Positions 50,911 through 60,481 of a stretch of 64,000 bases of DNA are shown here, in pieces; positions within the stretch are counted from its first letter, which is position 1, and each line of letters starts with the position of its first letter. The DNA is from Claveliimonas monacensis (lineage in GTDB: Bacteria; Bacillota; Clostridia; Lachnospirales; Lachnospiraceae). Position numbers and translations under genes: made by a program. The notes under the pieces are model-generated. The model was not told the origin of the DNA. It was given only the letters and a program-made list of their open reading frames with translations, and did no database searches. Where the stretch lies: NCBI RefSeq assembly GCF_014982975.1, contig NZ_JADCKL010000005.1, forward strand, positions 116,427-180,426, in the 5' to 3' direction.

Positions 50911-51684
50911 TTATCTTCTTTCTTGCGTAAGCCTCTGGATCGTCTCCTCCACAGTCAGATTGATCTGCCCGGCGATCTGACTGCTGATAATAAATCCTTT
51001 GGAAGTTCCGTGTGTTTTTTCTCTCACCTTTTTGGCCCCTGGAATGTATTCTCCTTGCAGGACCACTCCGGTATACAGCCCGTACAGTGCCTCCCTCGGA
51101 AGAATATAAAACTCTTCCTCCGTTCCGATCAGAAAGTATTTTGTCTCGTCCGGCTTCAATATCCCGCTGTCTACCCACACACCTTCCCTGGTCATTCTCT
51201 CCTGGTACTCTATATAGACATTCCCTGTCTCGCGCAGCTTCCTGTCACACTTGATCTCTATACCTGCCTTTGTCTCCCCCTGGGAGTACTGCTGCTGTTT
51301 TCCATAATAGAGACCGATGTCATATCCTCTCTGTCTGAAACAGTAGTCTATGTACACCTCAAATCTGTGGGATGTCTCCAGCTGGTTCAGATAATAATCC
51401 GTCTTTTTGCGGTCCGCCCATATGACAGGTTTCTCGTACTCCCATATTCTCTCGTGATATCTGGCCCGCCAGACGTCCAGCTCCTTCTTCATCCGCTCCG
51501 TGATCCTGAAGATCTCCTCTCTCCTGCTTTGATTGGACGGGGCATTATAGGCGTTGATCAGCTCCTCCGTAATGCGGAAAGATCGATAGTCCTTCTCCGG
51601 GTCTACATAGATATGGAAATAGTACCACAGCACAATATGGTCCTCACACGTCAGCCGCTTCTCATAATCAATAAACTCTACCAC
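50911..51684 (-). CDS. Possible PD-(D/E)XK-fold protein (257 aa), function unknown
   Basis: Not recognised as a named family. The central part reads like a PD-(D/E)XK nuclease core: FEVYIDYCFRQRGYDIGLYYG with a possible catalytic Asp, then AGIEIKCDRK with the Glu-x-Lys pair, then VYIEYQER. The N-terminal third is helical and Tyr-rich; the C-terminal third (PGAKKVREKTHGTSKGFIIS) is basic. The start is a GTG with AGGGG 7 bp upstream. It is convergent with the selenoprotein gene: their stop codons are adjacent with no gap. Confidence 0.6.
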   Translation of the reverse strand: MVEFIDYEKRLTCEDHIVLWYYFHIYVDPEKDYRSFRITEELINAYNAPSNQSRREEIFRITERMKKELDVWRARYHERIWEYEKPVIWADRKKTDYYLNQLETSHRFEVYIDYCFRQRGYDIGLYYGKQQQYSQGETKAGIEIKCDRKLRETGNVYIEYQERMTREGVWVDSGILKPDETKYFLIGTEEEFYILPREALYGLYTGVVLQGEYIPGAKKVREKTHGTSKGFIISSQIAGQINLTVEETIQRLTQERR

Positions 51685-51707
51685 ACGACCACCCCTGCTT
51701 CTGCCGT

Positions 51708-53330
51708 TTACTTTGTATATTTCTGCACGATCTCCTGCATGCGCTCAAACTGCTGTTCCATCTCGTCCACCAGGCGGAACTGGGTCCTGGCCCGGATCAG
51801 GTTGTGCTCCGGATAATCCGTCTTAAAATACGTGTCTCCCTGGAGATAATCTGTCAGGAAGCGGATACCGCACTCCAGCGTCATCAGACGCGCGCCCCAC
51901 GGAAGACTTCCAATCTCAGCCTCTGTCAGGACATCTTTCGTCTCCTCCAGATATCCCTTCACATACAGCTCATAGAGAGAAATGTCAAAATGCATAAGAT
52001 CCAGGTTTGGCTCGTCCTCCTCTGCGGTGGCAGCGCCAAAGCGGATGGAATCTCCGAAATCATTTGCCGCAAGTCCGGGCATGATGGTATCCAGATCAAT
52101 GATGCACAGCCCTTTCCCCGTCTTCTCATCAAAGAGGATGTTGTTCAGCTTTGTGTCATTGTGGGTCACCCGGAGAGGAAGGATCCCCTCATCCTGCTGA
52201 TGCACCAGCACGCCGCAGTCCTTCTCTCTGGCCAGCACAAAGTCGATCTCAGGCCGGCAGGAGTCCGCCCGGTTTTTCAGATCCCTCTTCAGCGCAACCT
52301 GGAATGCCTCGAACCGCCTGATCGTATTGTGGAAATCCGGAATGGTCTCGTTCAGCTTCGATGCCGGATAATCACTGAGCTGCTTCAGGAAATGCCCGAA
52401 GCTGCTGCCGGACTGGTAGAACTGCTCCGGCTCCTCCACAAGCTGGTAGCAGACAGAGTCCGGAATAAAGTTGTAGCATCTCCAGGGCTCCCCCTCGCTG
52501 TCCTCAAAATAATTGCAGCCGCTCTTTGTCTTGATATAGGAGAGGGTCTCTCTGTCCGGATCTCCGCCCTCCCTGCGGATCACATTCCGCAGATACTCTG
52601 TCACGCCGAAGATATTGTCCATAACTCCCGCAGGATCTTTAAATACATTGCTGTTCACTCTCTGCAGGACATAGGCCAGCTCGTCTCCGCCCTCCCCGGG
52701 CATGTACACAGCGTAGGTCTCATTGATATGACCGGCGCCAAAAGGCTTTACATAGCTGCAGCGGTTTCCAAACCCAAAAGCGTAGATGGCGTCCTCCAGG
52801 TTCCTGTCCTCCACGCCGTCAATCTTCCGTCTTGTGGAGAAGATCACTTCCCCGGCTTCCACTTTCACTTTGGGGGCAATGCTGCAGTTGGCTTTTACCA
52901 CACTGCCAAGTCCGATATGGGCCCCGCAGCCGATATGGGAGTCGTGATCCACGACCGCACCGCTGTTGATGAGTACGCCGTGTTCCACTATCGTGTGCGT
53001 ATTGACAACAGCCCTCTGCATAATAAAGCTGCCATTTCCAATAGATGCACTTGGGCTCACCACTGCCGACGGATGGATGATGGCCGGCACATGGTACCCT
53101 GCCTCCATCAGCTTTTCCGTCCAGTGGAGACGCATATTGTTATCCCCCAGGGCTGCCACAGCCGTGTCGTACTGCTGCAGAAAGCTCTCATAATCACAGC
53201 ATTTTCCCACTACGTCCGGGCCTTTCACCGCATCGTCGAGAAAGACCGCTTTCTCATATCCCAGGAGCCGGGCTGTCTCCTGGATCATATGGCCGAAGCC
53301 GCCGGCTCCCAATATCAGTAAACTTTTCAT
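51708..53330 (-). CDS. Fusion of NeuD-like acyltransferase and APH/hexosamine-kinase-like domain
   Basis: Residues 1-~190 are a NeuD/PglD-type sugar acetyltransferase: a Rossmann-like ILGAGGFGHMIQETARLLGY followed by left-handed beta-helix repeats (IIHPSAVVSPSASIGNGSFI, INSGAVVDHDSHIGCGAHIG). Residues ~205-540 are a choline/aminoglycoside-phosphotransferase-fold kinase resembling N-acetylhexosamine 1-kinase: SYVKPFGAGHINETYAV, catalytic loop RVTHNDTKLNNILFD, metal site IIDLDTIMPG. The fusion suggests phosphorylation and acetylation of one amino sugar. ATG at 53330 with GGAG 6 bp upstream; a GTG at 53342 lacks a site. It follows no sialic-acid genes. Confidence 0.82.
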   Translation of the reverse strand: MKSLLILGAGGFGHMIQETARLLGYEKAVFLDDAVKGPDVVGKCCDYESFLQQYDTAVAALGDNNMRLHWTEKLMEAGYHVPAIIHPSAVVSPSASIGNGSFIMQRAVVNTHTIVEHGVLINSGAVVDHDSHIGCGAHIGLGSVVKANCSIAPKVKVEAGEVIFSTRRKIDGVEDRNLEDAIYAFGFGNRCSYVKPFGAGHINETYAVYMPGEGGDELAYVLQRVNSNVFKDPAGVMDNIFGVTEYLRNVIRREGGDPDRETLSYIKTKSGCNYFEDSEGEPWRCYNFIPDSVCYQLVEEPEQFYQSGSSFGHFLKQLSDYPASKLNETIPDFHNTIRRFEAFQVALKRDLKNRADSCRPEIDFVLAREKDCGVLVHQQDEGILPLRVTHNDTKLNNILFDEKTGKGLCIIDLDTIMPGLAANDFGDSIRFGAATAEEDEPNLDLMHFDISLYELYVKGYLEETKDVLTEAEIGSLPWGARLMTLECGIRFLTDYLQGDTYFKTDYPEHNLIRARTQFRLVDEMEQQFERMQEIVQKYTK

Positions 53331-53450
53331 AACTTTCTCCACAGAGGAATGAATCTGGACATCCTCTGTTTCCTTTCTTCTTATTGTCGGATAAACCCTA
53401 TTATATCATATCCCGACAAAAAGGAGAACATATTCAGCAAACATACAAAA

Positions 53451-54055
53451 TCAATCCTTCCTGGCGTATCCTGCCAGGATCTCCTGAAAGTCTTCCCTCT
53501 CTCTGAGAAATTGATACTGGTCATCCCTTTCTATCGCCATCAGGAGCGCTTCTGCTATCTGCTTTCCGAAATCCGGATCCATCTCCTTTGTGGCTATATG
53601 GGTAAACAGGATCGACTTCTCCATCTCCGACCGCCTGGACAGAGAGTCCAGCATCTCCCGCAGGATCTCCACACATCGGTCCGCGTCCTTTTCCTCCATG
53701 GCCACCGTAAATTCCAGCGCCAGCCCGCTGTAATCCCACCTGTAAATCTCCATCACCTTCCGGCTGTAGCCTGCGATCTCCCAGGCCCGCTCCCGTTCTC
53801 CCTAGAAATCTCAGCCACCTCGTTCATATACTGCGCGATCTCCTCACGGGTCGGGTCTTCGTGAAAGCACATCAGCGTGTTCAGGTCTGTCTTTAAAAGC
53901 CGGGCCAGGGCGGGGACGAGAGAGAGTTCCGGGTATGTGGCGCCGCTCTCCCACTTATTGACAGCAGGAGCCGACACGCCCAGATACTCCGCCATCTGCT
54001 CCTGGGTAAGATCAAGCTCCTTGCGTTTTCTGCGTATCACATCTTTCATCTGCAT
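53451..54055 (-). pseudogene. XRE-family regulator with internal deletion and frameshift
   Basis: The first part (54055 down to 53753) encodes a normal HTH (MQMKDVIRRKRKELDLTQEQ, MAEYLGVSAPAVNKWESGAT) and the linker to EVAEISREN, then leaves the family frame and stops. In another frame, GERERAWEIAGYSRK continues into MEIYRWDYSGLALEFTVAME and the C-terminal end of the family (EDFQEILAGYARKD, stop at 53451). Full-length relatives carry a longer TPR-like middle, so it appears to have lost it and then a base. The stop TGA overlaps a GTGATG, so re-initiation of a separate 101-residue product is possible. Confidence 0.6.
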
Positions 54056-54191
54056 AACAGACTGTTCCTCCTCATTCTTTATTCTGAAGGCCTTCGTTAC
54101 TGTTATTGTAGCAGATGGGAATTCCTGTGTATATTGAGCAGTCATTAAGTTTCAGGAAGTTTTTTTAACCGGCAGTTACGTTTTTTCCCTC

Positions 54192-54716
54192 CTACAGCAT
54201 GCAGGTCATCTCATGCCAGCTCTCTCCGCCCCAGGAGGATTGGGACATACCCTGGTCTTTAAATCCCATCTTCTCGTACATCCCTACTTTCTCCTCCAGG
54301 CAGGTGAGAACGAGCATACTGCGGCCCCGCTCCCGCTCCTGCTGCGCATACTTTTCCATCAGCGCAGAAGCCAGCCCCTGCCCGCGGTACTGGGGCAGCA
54401 CTCCTAAGCTGAGGATCATGACATTGGCCCCTTCCGGGTCGTGCAGGCCTGTCTGCCTGAAGAACGCGTCCCGCAGACTGGTCTCATCTGTCACCAGCCC
54501 GTTCAGATACCCTGCGATCTTCCCGCTCTTTCTGTCTGCCGCCACCAAAAACTGCTCTCCTGCCAGGGCCGCTCTTTCCTCCACGATCTCCCTCTTCCCT
54601 GCTTCATTGGGCGGAAAGCATATCCTTTCCGCTTCCGCCGCCTCCGCCGCCTCTTCCGGCCGGATCAGGCGGATCTCAAACCCCCCCTCTTCTCTTCCAC
54701 TATCTATATCATGCAT
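54192..54716 (-). CDS. GNAT family N-acetyltransferase
   Basis: Acetyl-CoA-dependent transferase; residues ~10-165 form a GNAT fold with LIRPEEAAEAAEAERICFPP, GYLNGLVTD, and the acetyl-CoA loop LGVLPQYRGQGLASALMEKY, followed by VLTCLEEKVGMYEKMGFKDQG. Substrate unknown. Its start lies inside the end of the bile salt hydrolase gene (8-bp overlap), so both are made from one mRNA. GGAGG precedes the ATG. Confidence 0.87.
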   Translation of the reverse strand: MHDIDSGREEGGFEIRLIRPEEAAEAAEAERICFPPNEAGKREIVEERAALAGEQFLVAADRKSGKIAGYLNGLVTDETSLRDAFFRQTGLHDPEGANVMILSLGVLPQYRGQGLASALMEKYAQQERERGRSMLVLTCLEEKVGMYEKMGFKDQGMSQSSWGGESWHEMTCML

Positions 54717-55710
54717 CTTCTGTTCTTCCTCCCTGTTTCAGTCTGTACTGGATGTCCTCCTCTAAAGGCAGCTCATATGCAAGGAGCCCGCTTCCATCCA
54801 TATCTTCCGCTCTCATATCCACGGCCTGTATCCTGTGGTTGTCGTAGGTCTTAAAATAGTACACGCCGGTGCGGGCATTGACACAGCAGGAGTAGGTGGT
54901 GATATCCTCCCGACCTTCCTCAGTCAGTACCATCCCCCGAACCATCGCCACGCTGTCAAGAATGTGAAAAAACTGGGACACATTTGCCTTCTCCTCCCGC
55001 CTGGCTCTGGAGTTCCACTTTACAAAAGCGGCCCGCACAAACCGGGACGCCGGCGACGCATCTCCCGGAAGGCCGACAGCCCCCATTCCCTGGCCAAAGG
55101 GCTTCATATCTGTCCCCTCTCCAAAGCGATTCTCCGGAGCCTTCGCAGTCAGGTTCAGATACTGCTGCATGTTCATAAGATGGAAGGGAAAAGGCGGGTT
55201 GTTTGTCAGCACGCCAAAAGGATTTTCGTAGAGCTTAAGCCCCTCCTCCACCGGCTCCGCCACCAGGGCGCCGGTCTTGTCTGCCAGCATAAAATGCAGA
55301 GGCGCCAGGGGAACGTCCGCTGCGAATGGTATCCCCACAAGGTCTGCCTGTTCCAGGTACATGCGGGCCTCTCTGACTGTGGCACAGCATCCCAGTATCC
55401 AGGGGATCACCTCATAGGGTGTGACCTGGTACTTCTTTTTACCCTCCAACGGATAGAACGCATTGCCCGGAAAATTGAGCCCTGCCATGCCAAGCCCCTT
55501 CTCATTGACCGCCTCGGCGTACATAGGATATCCCCCCATCACCGACGCCATGCCGATCATACTGTAATGGCAATCCATCGCTGCCTCTTTTTTGAATGTC
55601 AGAGGATAATTTCTCGGTGTGATGACCACCCTCTCTCCAAAAGAATACTCCAGATCCAGATTCCTCCCAAAATAAAAGTCACCGTTCTCGTACGTGATGC
55701 AGGTGCACAC
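54709..55710 (-). CDS. bsh: Choloylglycine/bile salt hydrolase
   Basis: N-terminal nucleophile hydrolase that deconjugates glycine or taurine from bile salts. All expected catalytic residues are in place: Cys2 after the removable Met, Arg16 and Asp19 (YFGRNLDLEY), Asn79 (GMAGLNFPG), Asn170/171 (GVLTNNPPF) and Arg223 (SPASRFVRAAF). 333 aa, no signal peptide. The start codon is GTG with AAAGGAGG 8 bp upstream. It lies 44 bp after deoC at the end of the nucleoside operon. Related penicillin V acylases share this fold, but the sequence pattern favours BSH. Confidence 0.9.
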   Translation of the reverse strand: MCTCITYENGDFYFGRNLDLEYSFGERVVITPRNYPLTFKKEAAMDCHYSMIGMASVMGGYPMYAEAVNEKGLGMAGLNFPGNAFYPLEGKKKYQVTPYEVIPWILGCCATVREARMYLEQADLVGIPFAADVPLAPLHFMLADKTGALVAEPVEEGLKLYENPFGVLTNNPPFPFHLMNMQQYLNLTAKAPENRFGEGTDMKPFGQGMGAVGLPGDASPASRFVRAAFVKWNSRARREEKANVSQFFHILDSVAMVRGMVLTEEGREDITTYSCCVNARTGVYYFKTYDNHRIQAVDMRAEDMDGSGLLAYELPLEEDIQYRLKQGGRTEDA

Positions 55711-55754
55711 GCCCGCCGCCTCCTTTCCCTGTCTCTTGTTTGCCAGTATCCGAC

Positions 55755-56426
55755 TTAATATCCGGCTCCTGCGTCCGGGCTGTTTTTCACAATTTTCACC
55801 AGCCTGCTCGTGCCCAGCCGCTCTGCCCCGAGACGGATAAATTCTTCCGCGTCCTCAAAAGAGGAAATGCCTCCGGCTGCTTTTACTTTCACATTTTTTC
55901 CGACGTGGGTCCGCATCAGCTCCACATCTGCAGCGGTTGCACCTGCAGTGGAAAATCCGGTGGATGTCTTAATGTATTCTGCCCCGGCTTTTGTGACGAT
56001 CTCACACATCTTGATCTTTTCTTCTTCCGTCAGAAGACAGGTCTCGATAATGACTTTCAGTATCCTTCCGCCGCAGGCCTCGTGGATCTGGCGGATCTCC
56101 TCTTCAATCTTATCATACTTTTTGTCTTTCAGGTGGCCGATGTTGATGACCATATCGATCTCGGAAGCGCCGTTTTCCACAGCGTCTTCTGTCTCAAATA
56201 CTTTGACCTTTGTTGTGCTGTAGCCGTTTGGAAATCCGATGACTGTACAGATCGGAAGTTTTCCCTCCACATAGTCTGCCGCCTGTTTCACATAGGATGC
56301 CGGAATGCAGGCGGATGCTGTCCCGTATTTCATGGCATCATCCAGGATCTGGCGGATCTCCTCCCAGGTTGCGCTCTGCGTCAGAAGCGTGTGATCTACA
56401 TATTTTAAAATCTCTTTCTTTTCCAT
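55755..56426 (-). CDS. deoC: Deoxyribose-phosphate aldolase
   Basis: Splits 2-deoxyribose 5-phosphate into acetaldehyde and glyceraldehyde 3-phosphate, the last step of deoxynucleoside breakdown. Class I aldolase features: [47 protein letters not shown], Schiff-base lysine in [16 protein letters not shown], and [19 protein letters not shown] lies 7 bp before the ATG at 56426, one base after the add stop codon. Confidence 0.95.
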   Translation of the reverse strand: MEKKEILKYVDHTLLTQSATWEEIRQILDDAMKYGTASACIPASYVKQAADYVEGKLPICTVIGFPNGYSTTKVKVFETEDAVENGASEIDMVINIGHLKDKKYDKIEEEIRQIHEACGGRILKVIIETCLLTEEEKIKMCEIVTKAGAEYIKTSTGFSTAGATAADVELMRTHVGKNVKVKAAGGISSFEDAEEFIRLGAERLGTSRLVKIVKNSPDAGAGY

Positions 56427-56427
56427 T

Positions 56428-57393
56428 CTAAATTCCTTTCCATTTCTTTTCCAGTGTATCCTTGACCTCCGGGTCAAAGGCCGTCTCTGCCGCGTTTCGG
56501 AGCAATGTAAAGATCAGTTCATCGTTCCGCCCGTACTGTTCGTAGACCTTCGTCAGTTCTTTTGTCATGCTGGTGCCGCTGACTGTCCGGTTGTCCGTGT
56601 TGATGCTGACCTTGATCCCCGCGTCCAGAAACGAAAGCAGCGGGTAGTCCTTCCAGCCTGCTGCCGCCTTGGTCTGGAAGTTGCTGGTGGGACACATCTC
56701 CACACCGATCCCCTTTTCTGCGTATACCTTCATCAGCTCCGGATCTTTGCGCAGCGCAATGCCGTGTCCGATCCGCTTTGCCCCCAGCTCGCAGGCCTCG
56801 CGGACGTTTTCCAGATTGCCGGTCTCCCCGGAATGAATGACAAAGGGCATGTCCAGCCTTTTGGCTTCCCGAAAGACCTCACGGAAACCGGCTGTCGGGA
56901 AGGCGGACTCATCGCCTGCCAGATCCAGGGCGCAGATACCGCAGCCCAGGTATTCTCTCGCGCACCTGAGCATAGCCAGATTCTGTTCCAGGCTGTGGTT
57001 TCTCATAGCGCACACGATTATGCCATACTGCAAACCAAAATCCTCTTTTGCACGCTCCATCCCCCTGCGCACCGCTTCGATCACCTTTGCGCAGCTCAGG
57101 TCTGCGTGGACGGAGAGCATCGGCGCAAACCGGACTTCTATATACTCTACCCGCTCTTTTGCGGTCTCCTCTGCAAATGTATAGGCGCCCTCTTCCAGCC
57201 CCTCCTCATCCTGCAGGCATTCCAGAGGCAGGTCAAATTTCTCCAGGTACTCTGTCAGGTTTGGGCAATCCTCCGCAACAGTCAGTTCTTCTTTTATAAC
57301 ACTTCGCCCCAGATGGCGCTGGATCATGGATTTTGTCAGCGATCCATCCAGATGGCAGTGCAGCTCCAGTTTGGGAATTGTCTTGATATCCAT
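56428..57393 (-). CDS. add: Adenosine deaminase
   Basis: Converts (deoxy)adenosine to (deoxy)inosine. Zinc-binding [10 protein letters not shown] at the N-terminus, [25 protein letters not shown] with the active-site Glu region, [16 protein letters not shown], and [11 protein letters not shown] with the zinc Asp. 321 aa. In the operon it supplies substrate for the phosphorylase encoded just upstream. Confidence 0.93.
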   Translation of the reverse strand: MDIKTIPKLELHCHLDGSLTKSMIQRHLGRSVIKEELTVAEDCPNLTEYLEKFDLPLECLQDEEGLEEGAYTFAEETAKERVEYIEVRFAPMLSVHADLSCAKVIEAVRRGMERAKEDFGLQYGIIVCAMRNHSLEQNLAMLRCAREYLGCGICALDLAGDESAFPTAGFREVFREAKRLDMPFVIHSGETGNLENVREACELGAKRIGHGIALRKDPELMKVYAEKGIGVEMCPTSNFQTKAAAGWKDYPLLSFLDAGIKVSINTDNRTVSGTSMTKELTKVYEQYGRNDELIFTLLRNAAETAFDPEVKDTLEKKWKGI

Positions 57394-57429
57394 ATGCTCA
57401 CGCCTTTCTTCGATCTTCCCGGAACCCTC

Positions 57430-58242
57430 CTACATCGTTTCAATGATCTTTGTCACAAGCCGTTTAAAATCTTTGGACACACGGTCCGCAGTCTCCTGCA
57501 CTTCCTTGTGATCCAGTTTTTCCTTGCTGATGCCTGCTGCCAGGTTGGTAATGCAGGAGATGCCGCCGATTTCCATACCCATATGGCGCGCGGCCACTGC
57601 CTCGCAGGCCGTGCTCATTCCAACGGCATCGCCTCCCCAGATCTTGCACATCTTGACTTCTGCCGGCGTCTCATAATTTGGCCCGGTAAGCTGGACATAC
57701 ACGCCCTCTCGCAGGCTGATCCCGCAGTCAGATGCCGCCTCTCGGATCACGTCCTGTATCCTGCGGCTGTATACTTCGCTCATATCCGGGAACCGGGGTC
57801 CCAGTTCCTCCAGATTCGGTCCGATCAGCGGGCTTGGAACGCCTGTGGCAATATGATCGGTGATCATCATAAAGTCGCCTGGCCGAAAATGCTCGTTGAT
57901 ACCTCCTGCCGCGTTGGTGAGGATCAGTTTTTTTGCTCCCAGAAGTCCCATGAGGCGGGTCGGCAGCACTACATCGGTCATCGGATAGCCCTCATAATAG
58001 TGTACCCTTCCCTGCATGATTACAACCGGCACCTCTCCCACATAGCCGAAGACAAAGCGCCCTTTATGGCCTGTGACAGTAGATACCGGAAATCCTTCGA
58101 TCTCAGAATAATCCACCGTGGTCTCGATCTGGATCCCATCTGCATAGTCTCCCAGCCCGCTTCCCAGGATCAGCGCAATCTCTGGTTTAAAATCTGTCTT
58201 TTCCCGGATGCTTGCAAGGCAGGTCTGTAATTTATTTTTCAT
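57430..58242 (-). CDS. punA: Purine-nucleoside phosphorylase (PNP-I type)
   Basis: Phosphorolysis of inosine and guanosine (and deoxy forms) to base and pentose 1-phosphate. Trimeric PNP signatures: ALILGSGLGDYAD, GFPVSTVTGHKGRF, VVIMQGRVHYYEGY, LILTNAAGGINEHFRPGDFM, and GDAVGMSTACEAVAARHMGM. 270 aa. AAGGAG lies 10 bp before the ATG. Confidence 0.95.
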   Translation of the reverse strand: MKNKLQTCLASIREKTDFKPEIALILGSGLGDYADGIQIETTVDYSEIEGFPVSTVTGHKGRFVFGYVGEVPVVIMQGRVHYYEGYPMTDVVLPTRLMGLLGAKKLILTNAAGGINEHFRPGDFMMITDHIATGVPSPLIGPNLEELGPRFPDMSEVYSRRIQDVIREAASDCGISLREGVYVQLTGPNYETPAEVKMCKIWGGDAVGMSTACEAVAARHMGMEIGGISCITNLAAGISKEKLDHKEVQETADRVSKDFKRLVTKIIETM

Positions 58243-58258
58243 CTTTCATCCACTCCTT

Positions 58259-58990
58259 CTATAAGTCTTCCGCCAGGATCTCAGAGATCATCTCCTTCAT
58301 CCTGCGGTATTGTTCATAATTGATCGTGATATAGCTTCCCTGTGTCGTGATCATACCGTTTTCCTTGAATTTCTTGATGGAACGGCTGATGGTCTTCATG
58401 CACAGTCCCGTGAAATCCGACAGCTCCTGCCGGTCTCCTTTCATCTTCAGCACGCCGTTCTGGGCATATTTGCGGTACCGCTTCATCAAAAGAAACGCCA
58501 CCCGGTCGGCTCCCTGGAGAAAGAGGAGCATCCGGCTGTCCCTGGCCTGTTCCAGCAGGTACTCTCCCATCAGACGGCTCTCCTGCTGCAGGGCCCTGAT
58601 ATCCGAGTCCATCCATTTTTTAAAGCCCTCTTTCGGGATCTTCAGCACCGTGCATTCCGTCACAGTCTGCAGGGTCGTCTGGTACTTGTCCAGGTTGATG
58701 ATCACTTCCATCCCGCCAAAGGCATAGACTTTGTCAAATACAGTAAAGTCATAATTGATCCCATATATCCGATAATCTGTGGCCTTGATGAGCCCTTTCC
58801 CGATAAAGAAGATCATGTCCGCAGGCTCTCCCTCCTGCACAAAGACCGTCCCCTTTTCCAGCTCTTCCACCACAAAAGTATCCATCAGCCACATGGGTGC
58901 TGTCCGGAAATACTGTTCAAACTGTTCTCTTCTGTCCTTTTCAATCTCATTCAAAAACGGCAGAATCTTTGCCAGATAGTTGTTTTCCAT
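58259..58990 (-). CDS. Crp/Fnr-family transcriptional regulator
   Basis: N-terminal cyclic-nucleotide-binding-type jelly roll (VEELEKGTVFVQEGEPADMI), long dimer helix, and C-terminal Crp-type HTH (QELSDFTGLCMKTISRSIKKF). No N-terminal cysteine cluster of an FNR oxygen sensor is seen. Embedded between guanine deaminase and PNP, it probably controls this nucleoside operon; the ligand is unknown. Palindromes upstream of udp are candidate sites. Confidence 0.88.
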   Translation of the reverse strand: MENNYLAKILPFLNEIEKDRREQFEQYFRTAPMWLMDTFVVEELEKGTVFVQEGEPADMIFFIGKGLIKATDYRIYGINYDFTVFDKVYAFGGMEVIINLDKYQTTLQTVTECTVLKIPKEGFKKWMDSDIRALQQESRLMGEYLLEQARDSRMLLFLQGADRVAFLLMKRYRKYAQNGVLKMKGDRQELSDFTGLCMKTISRSIKKFKENGMITTQGSYITINYEQYRRMKEMISEILAEDL

Positions 58991-59010
58991 TTTTCACCTA
59001 CCGCCCTCGT

Positions 59011-60279
59011 TCAGATCACCTGTTTCCCTTTGATATATTTTGCATCCACGGAGGCGTCCCCGTCCAGATAGATCAGCCGCTCCAGGCGTTCCCGCACAGA
59101 GACCGGCCGTGCATGCCGTATCTTCCGATCGTCGATCACCACCGCGTCAAACTCATACCCTTCCTCCAGGCTGCCTGCTTTTCCGAAGAAAGCACCGCCG
59201 CCTTTGGTGGCCAGGTAAAAGACCTCCGTCGCCGTGAGCGGCGCCTGGCTCTGGTCCACAAGCCTCCACCGGAGTTTGGAGCACTGGACAGCCATGGCCA
59301 TGGCCCGGAACATAGAGAGGGACGATCCGGCTGCCACGTCGGTGCCAAGTCCCATCTGCATGCCCAGCTCCATGTACTTTCTTACCGGCGCGATCCCGGA
59401 GGCAAGATTTGTGTTGGACTCCGGACAGTGGGCGATGAATACGCCCTGCTCTTTCATCATCCGGATCTCCTCTTCTCCGCTGTACACACAGTGTGCCATG
59501 ATGGTGGGGCAGCTGCCTCCGAAAAGTCCGTGCATCCGGTACGCATCGCCATAGCAGGACGCCTCCGGCTGCAGCTGTCTTACCCAGTCGATCTCACTTA
59601 GATTTTCAGAGAGGTGGGACTGCACCGGCAGGTCATACTGCTTCTGAAGCGCGGACAGTCTCTCCATCAGTTCGTCCGAACAGGTGGGGATAAACCGGGG
59701 CGTCAGGATCGGCCGGACATTGGAAAGGCCTGCCGAGGCAAGGATCCAGCTCTCTGTCGCTTCCGCCGATGCCTCCGGGCTCTCCTCGCACAGCTCTGCC
59801 GGACTGTTCCGGTCCATATTGACCTTTCCCACGTATCCCGCAAGACCTTCCGCCTCCATCTGTTCCATGAGCCAGAGCGTCGCGTCCTTATGGCAGGTGC
59901 CAAAGACACAGGCCCTGGTGGTGGCGCTGTGGAGCAGATCATCCAGAAAGATAGCATACGCCTTCTGTGCATACGCCAGATCACCGTATTTTTCTTCTTC
60001 CGGAAATGTGTGTGTATTGAGCCAGTCGATCAGCTCCTGGTCCATCCCCAGCCCCCGGAAGGGGTACTGGGGTGCATGGACGTGCAGGTCGATGAGTCCG
60101 GGGATGATCAGCCGATCTCCGTAATCGTAGCAGGGGATCCCGCTCCATGCCTCCGGGAGGGTTTCAAATACGCCGGCGCTTTTCCCGTCTTCACACACCA
60201 CATACCCGCGCTCCATGGTGCGTATCTTCTTTTGACTTTCACTATAGCAGATCTGCCCTCTGATCGCAAATCGTTCCAT
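59011..60279 (-). CDS. guaD: Guanine deaminase (amidohydrolase family)
   Basis: Converts guanine to xanthine. Metal-binding PGLIDLHVHAPQYPFRGLGMD is the guanine deaminase signature; further ligands lie in PVQSHLSENLSEIDWV, IMAHCVYSGEEEIRMM and GLGTDVAAGSSLSMF. 422 aa, normal. AAGGAG lies 8 bp before the ATG. Together with PNP and Add it forms a purine salvage/degradation set. Confidence 0.92.
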   Translation of the reverse strand: MERFAIRGQICYSESQKKIRTMERGYVVCEDGKSAGVFETLPEAWSGIPCYDYGDRLIIPGLIDLHVHAPQYPFRGLGMDQELIDWLNTHTFPEEEKYGDLAYAQKAYAIFLDDLLHSATTRACVFGTCHKDATLWLMEQMEAEGLAGYVGKVNMDRNSPAELCEESPEASAEATESWILASAGLSNVRPILTPRFIPTCSDELMERLSALQKQYDLPVQSHLSENLSEIDWVRQLQPEASCYGDAYRMHGLFGGSCPTIMAHCVYSGEEEIRMMKEQGVFIAHCPESNTNLASGIAPVRKYMELGMQMGLGTDVAAGSSLSMFRAMAMAVQCSKLRWRLVDQSQAPLTATEVFYLATKGGGAFFGKAGSLEEGYEFDAVVIDDRKIRHARPVSVRERLERLIYLDGDASVDAKYIKGKQVI

Positions 60280-60312
60280 CTTGCTCTCTCCTTGCTTTGA
60301 AATTCTGTCTTT

Positions 60313-60441
60313 TTACCGCTGTCCTTTATCGTAGGGGATACCTTCCGCCTTGGGCGCCCTGGAGTTCCTTGAGAACAGAGCCAGCACCACAAGGGAAATG
60401 ATGTAGGGAAGCATGTTGTATACAGCGCTTGGAAAGCTTTT
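60313..60441 (-). pseudogene. 3' remnant of a nucleoside/sugar ABC transporter permease
   Basis: The last 42 codons of a NupQ/YufQ-type permease remain, encoding KSFPSAVYNMLPYI, ISLVVLALFSRNSR and APKAEGIPYDKGQR before a TAA stop. An in-frame TGA directly precedes the fragment and everything upstream is missing. It sits between deoB and guaD, where an intact nucleoside ABC transporter would be expected. Confidence 0.75.
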
Positions 60442-60481
60442 TCATGTCTTCTTTTCCTCCTTTTCTCTCACAGGATCCTGT

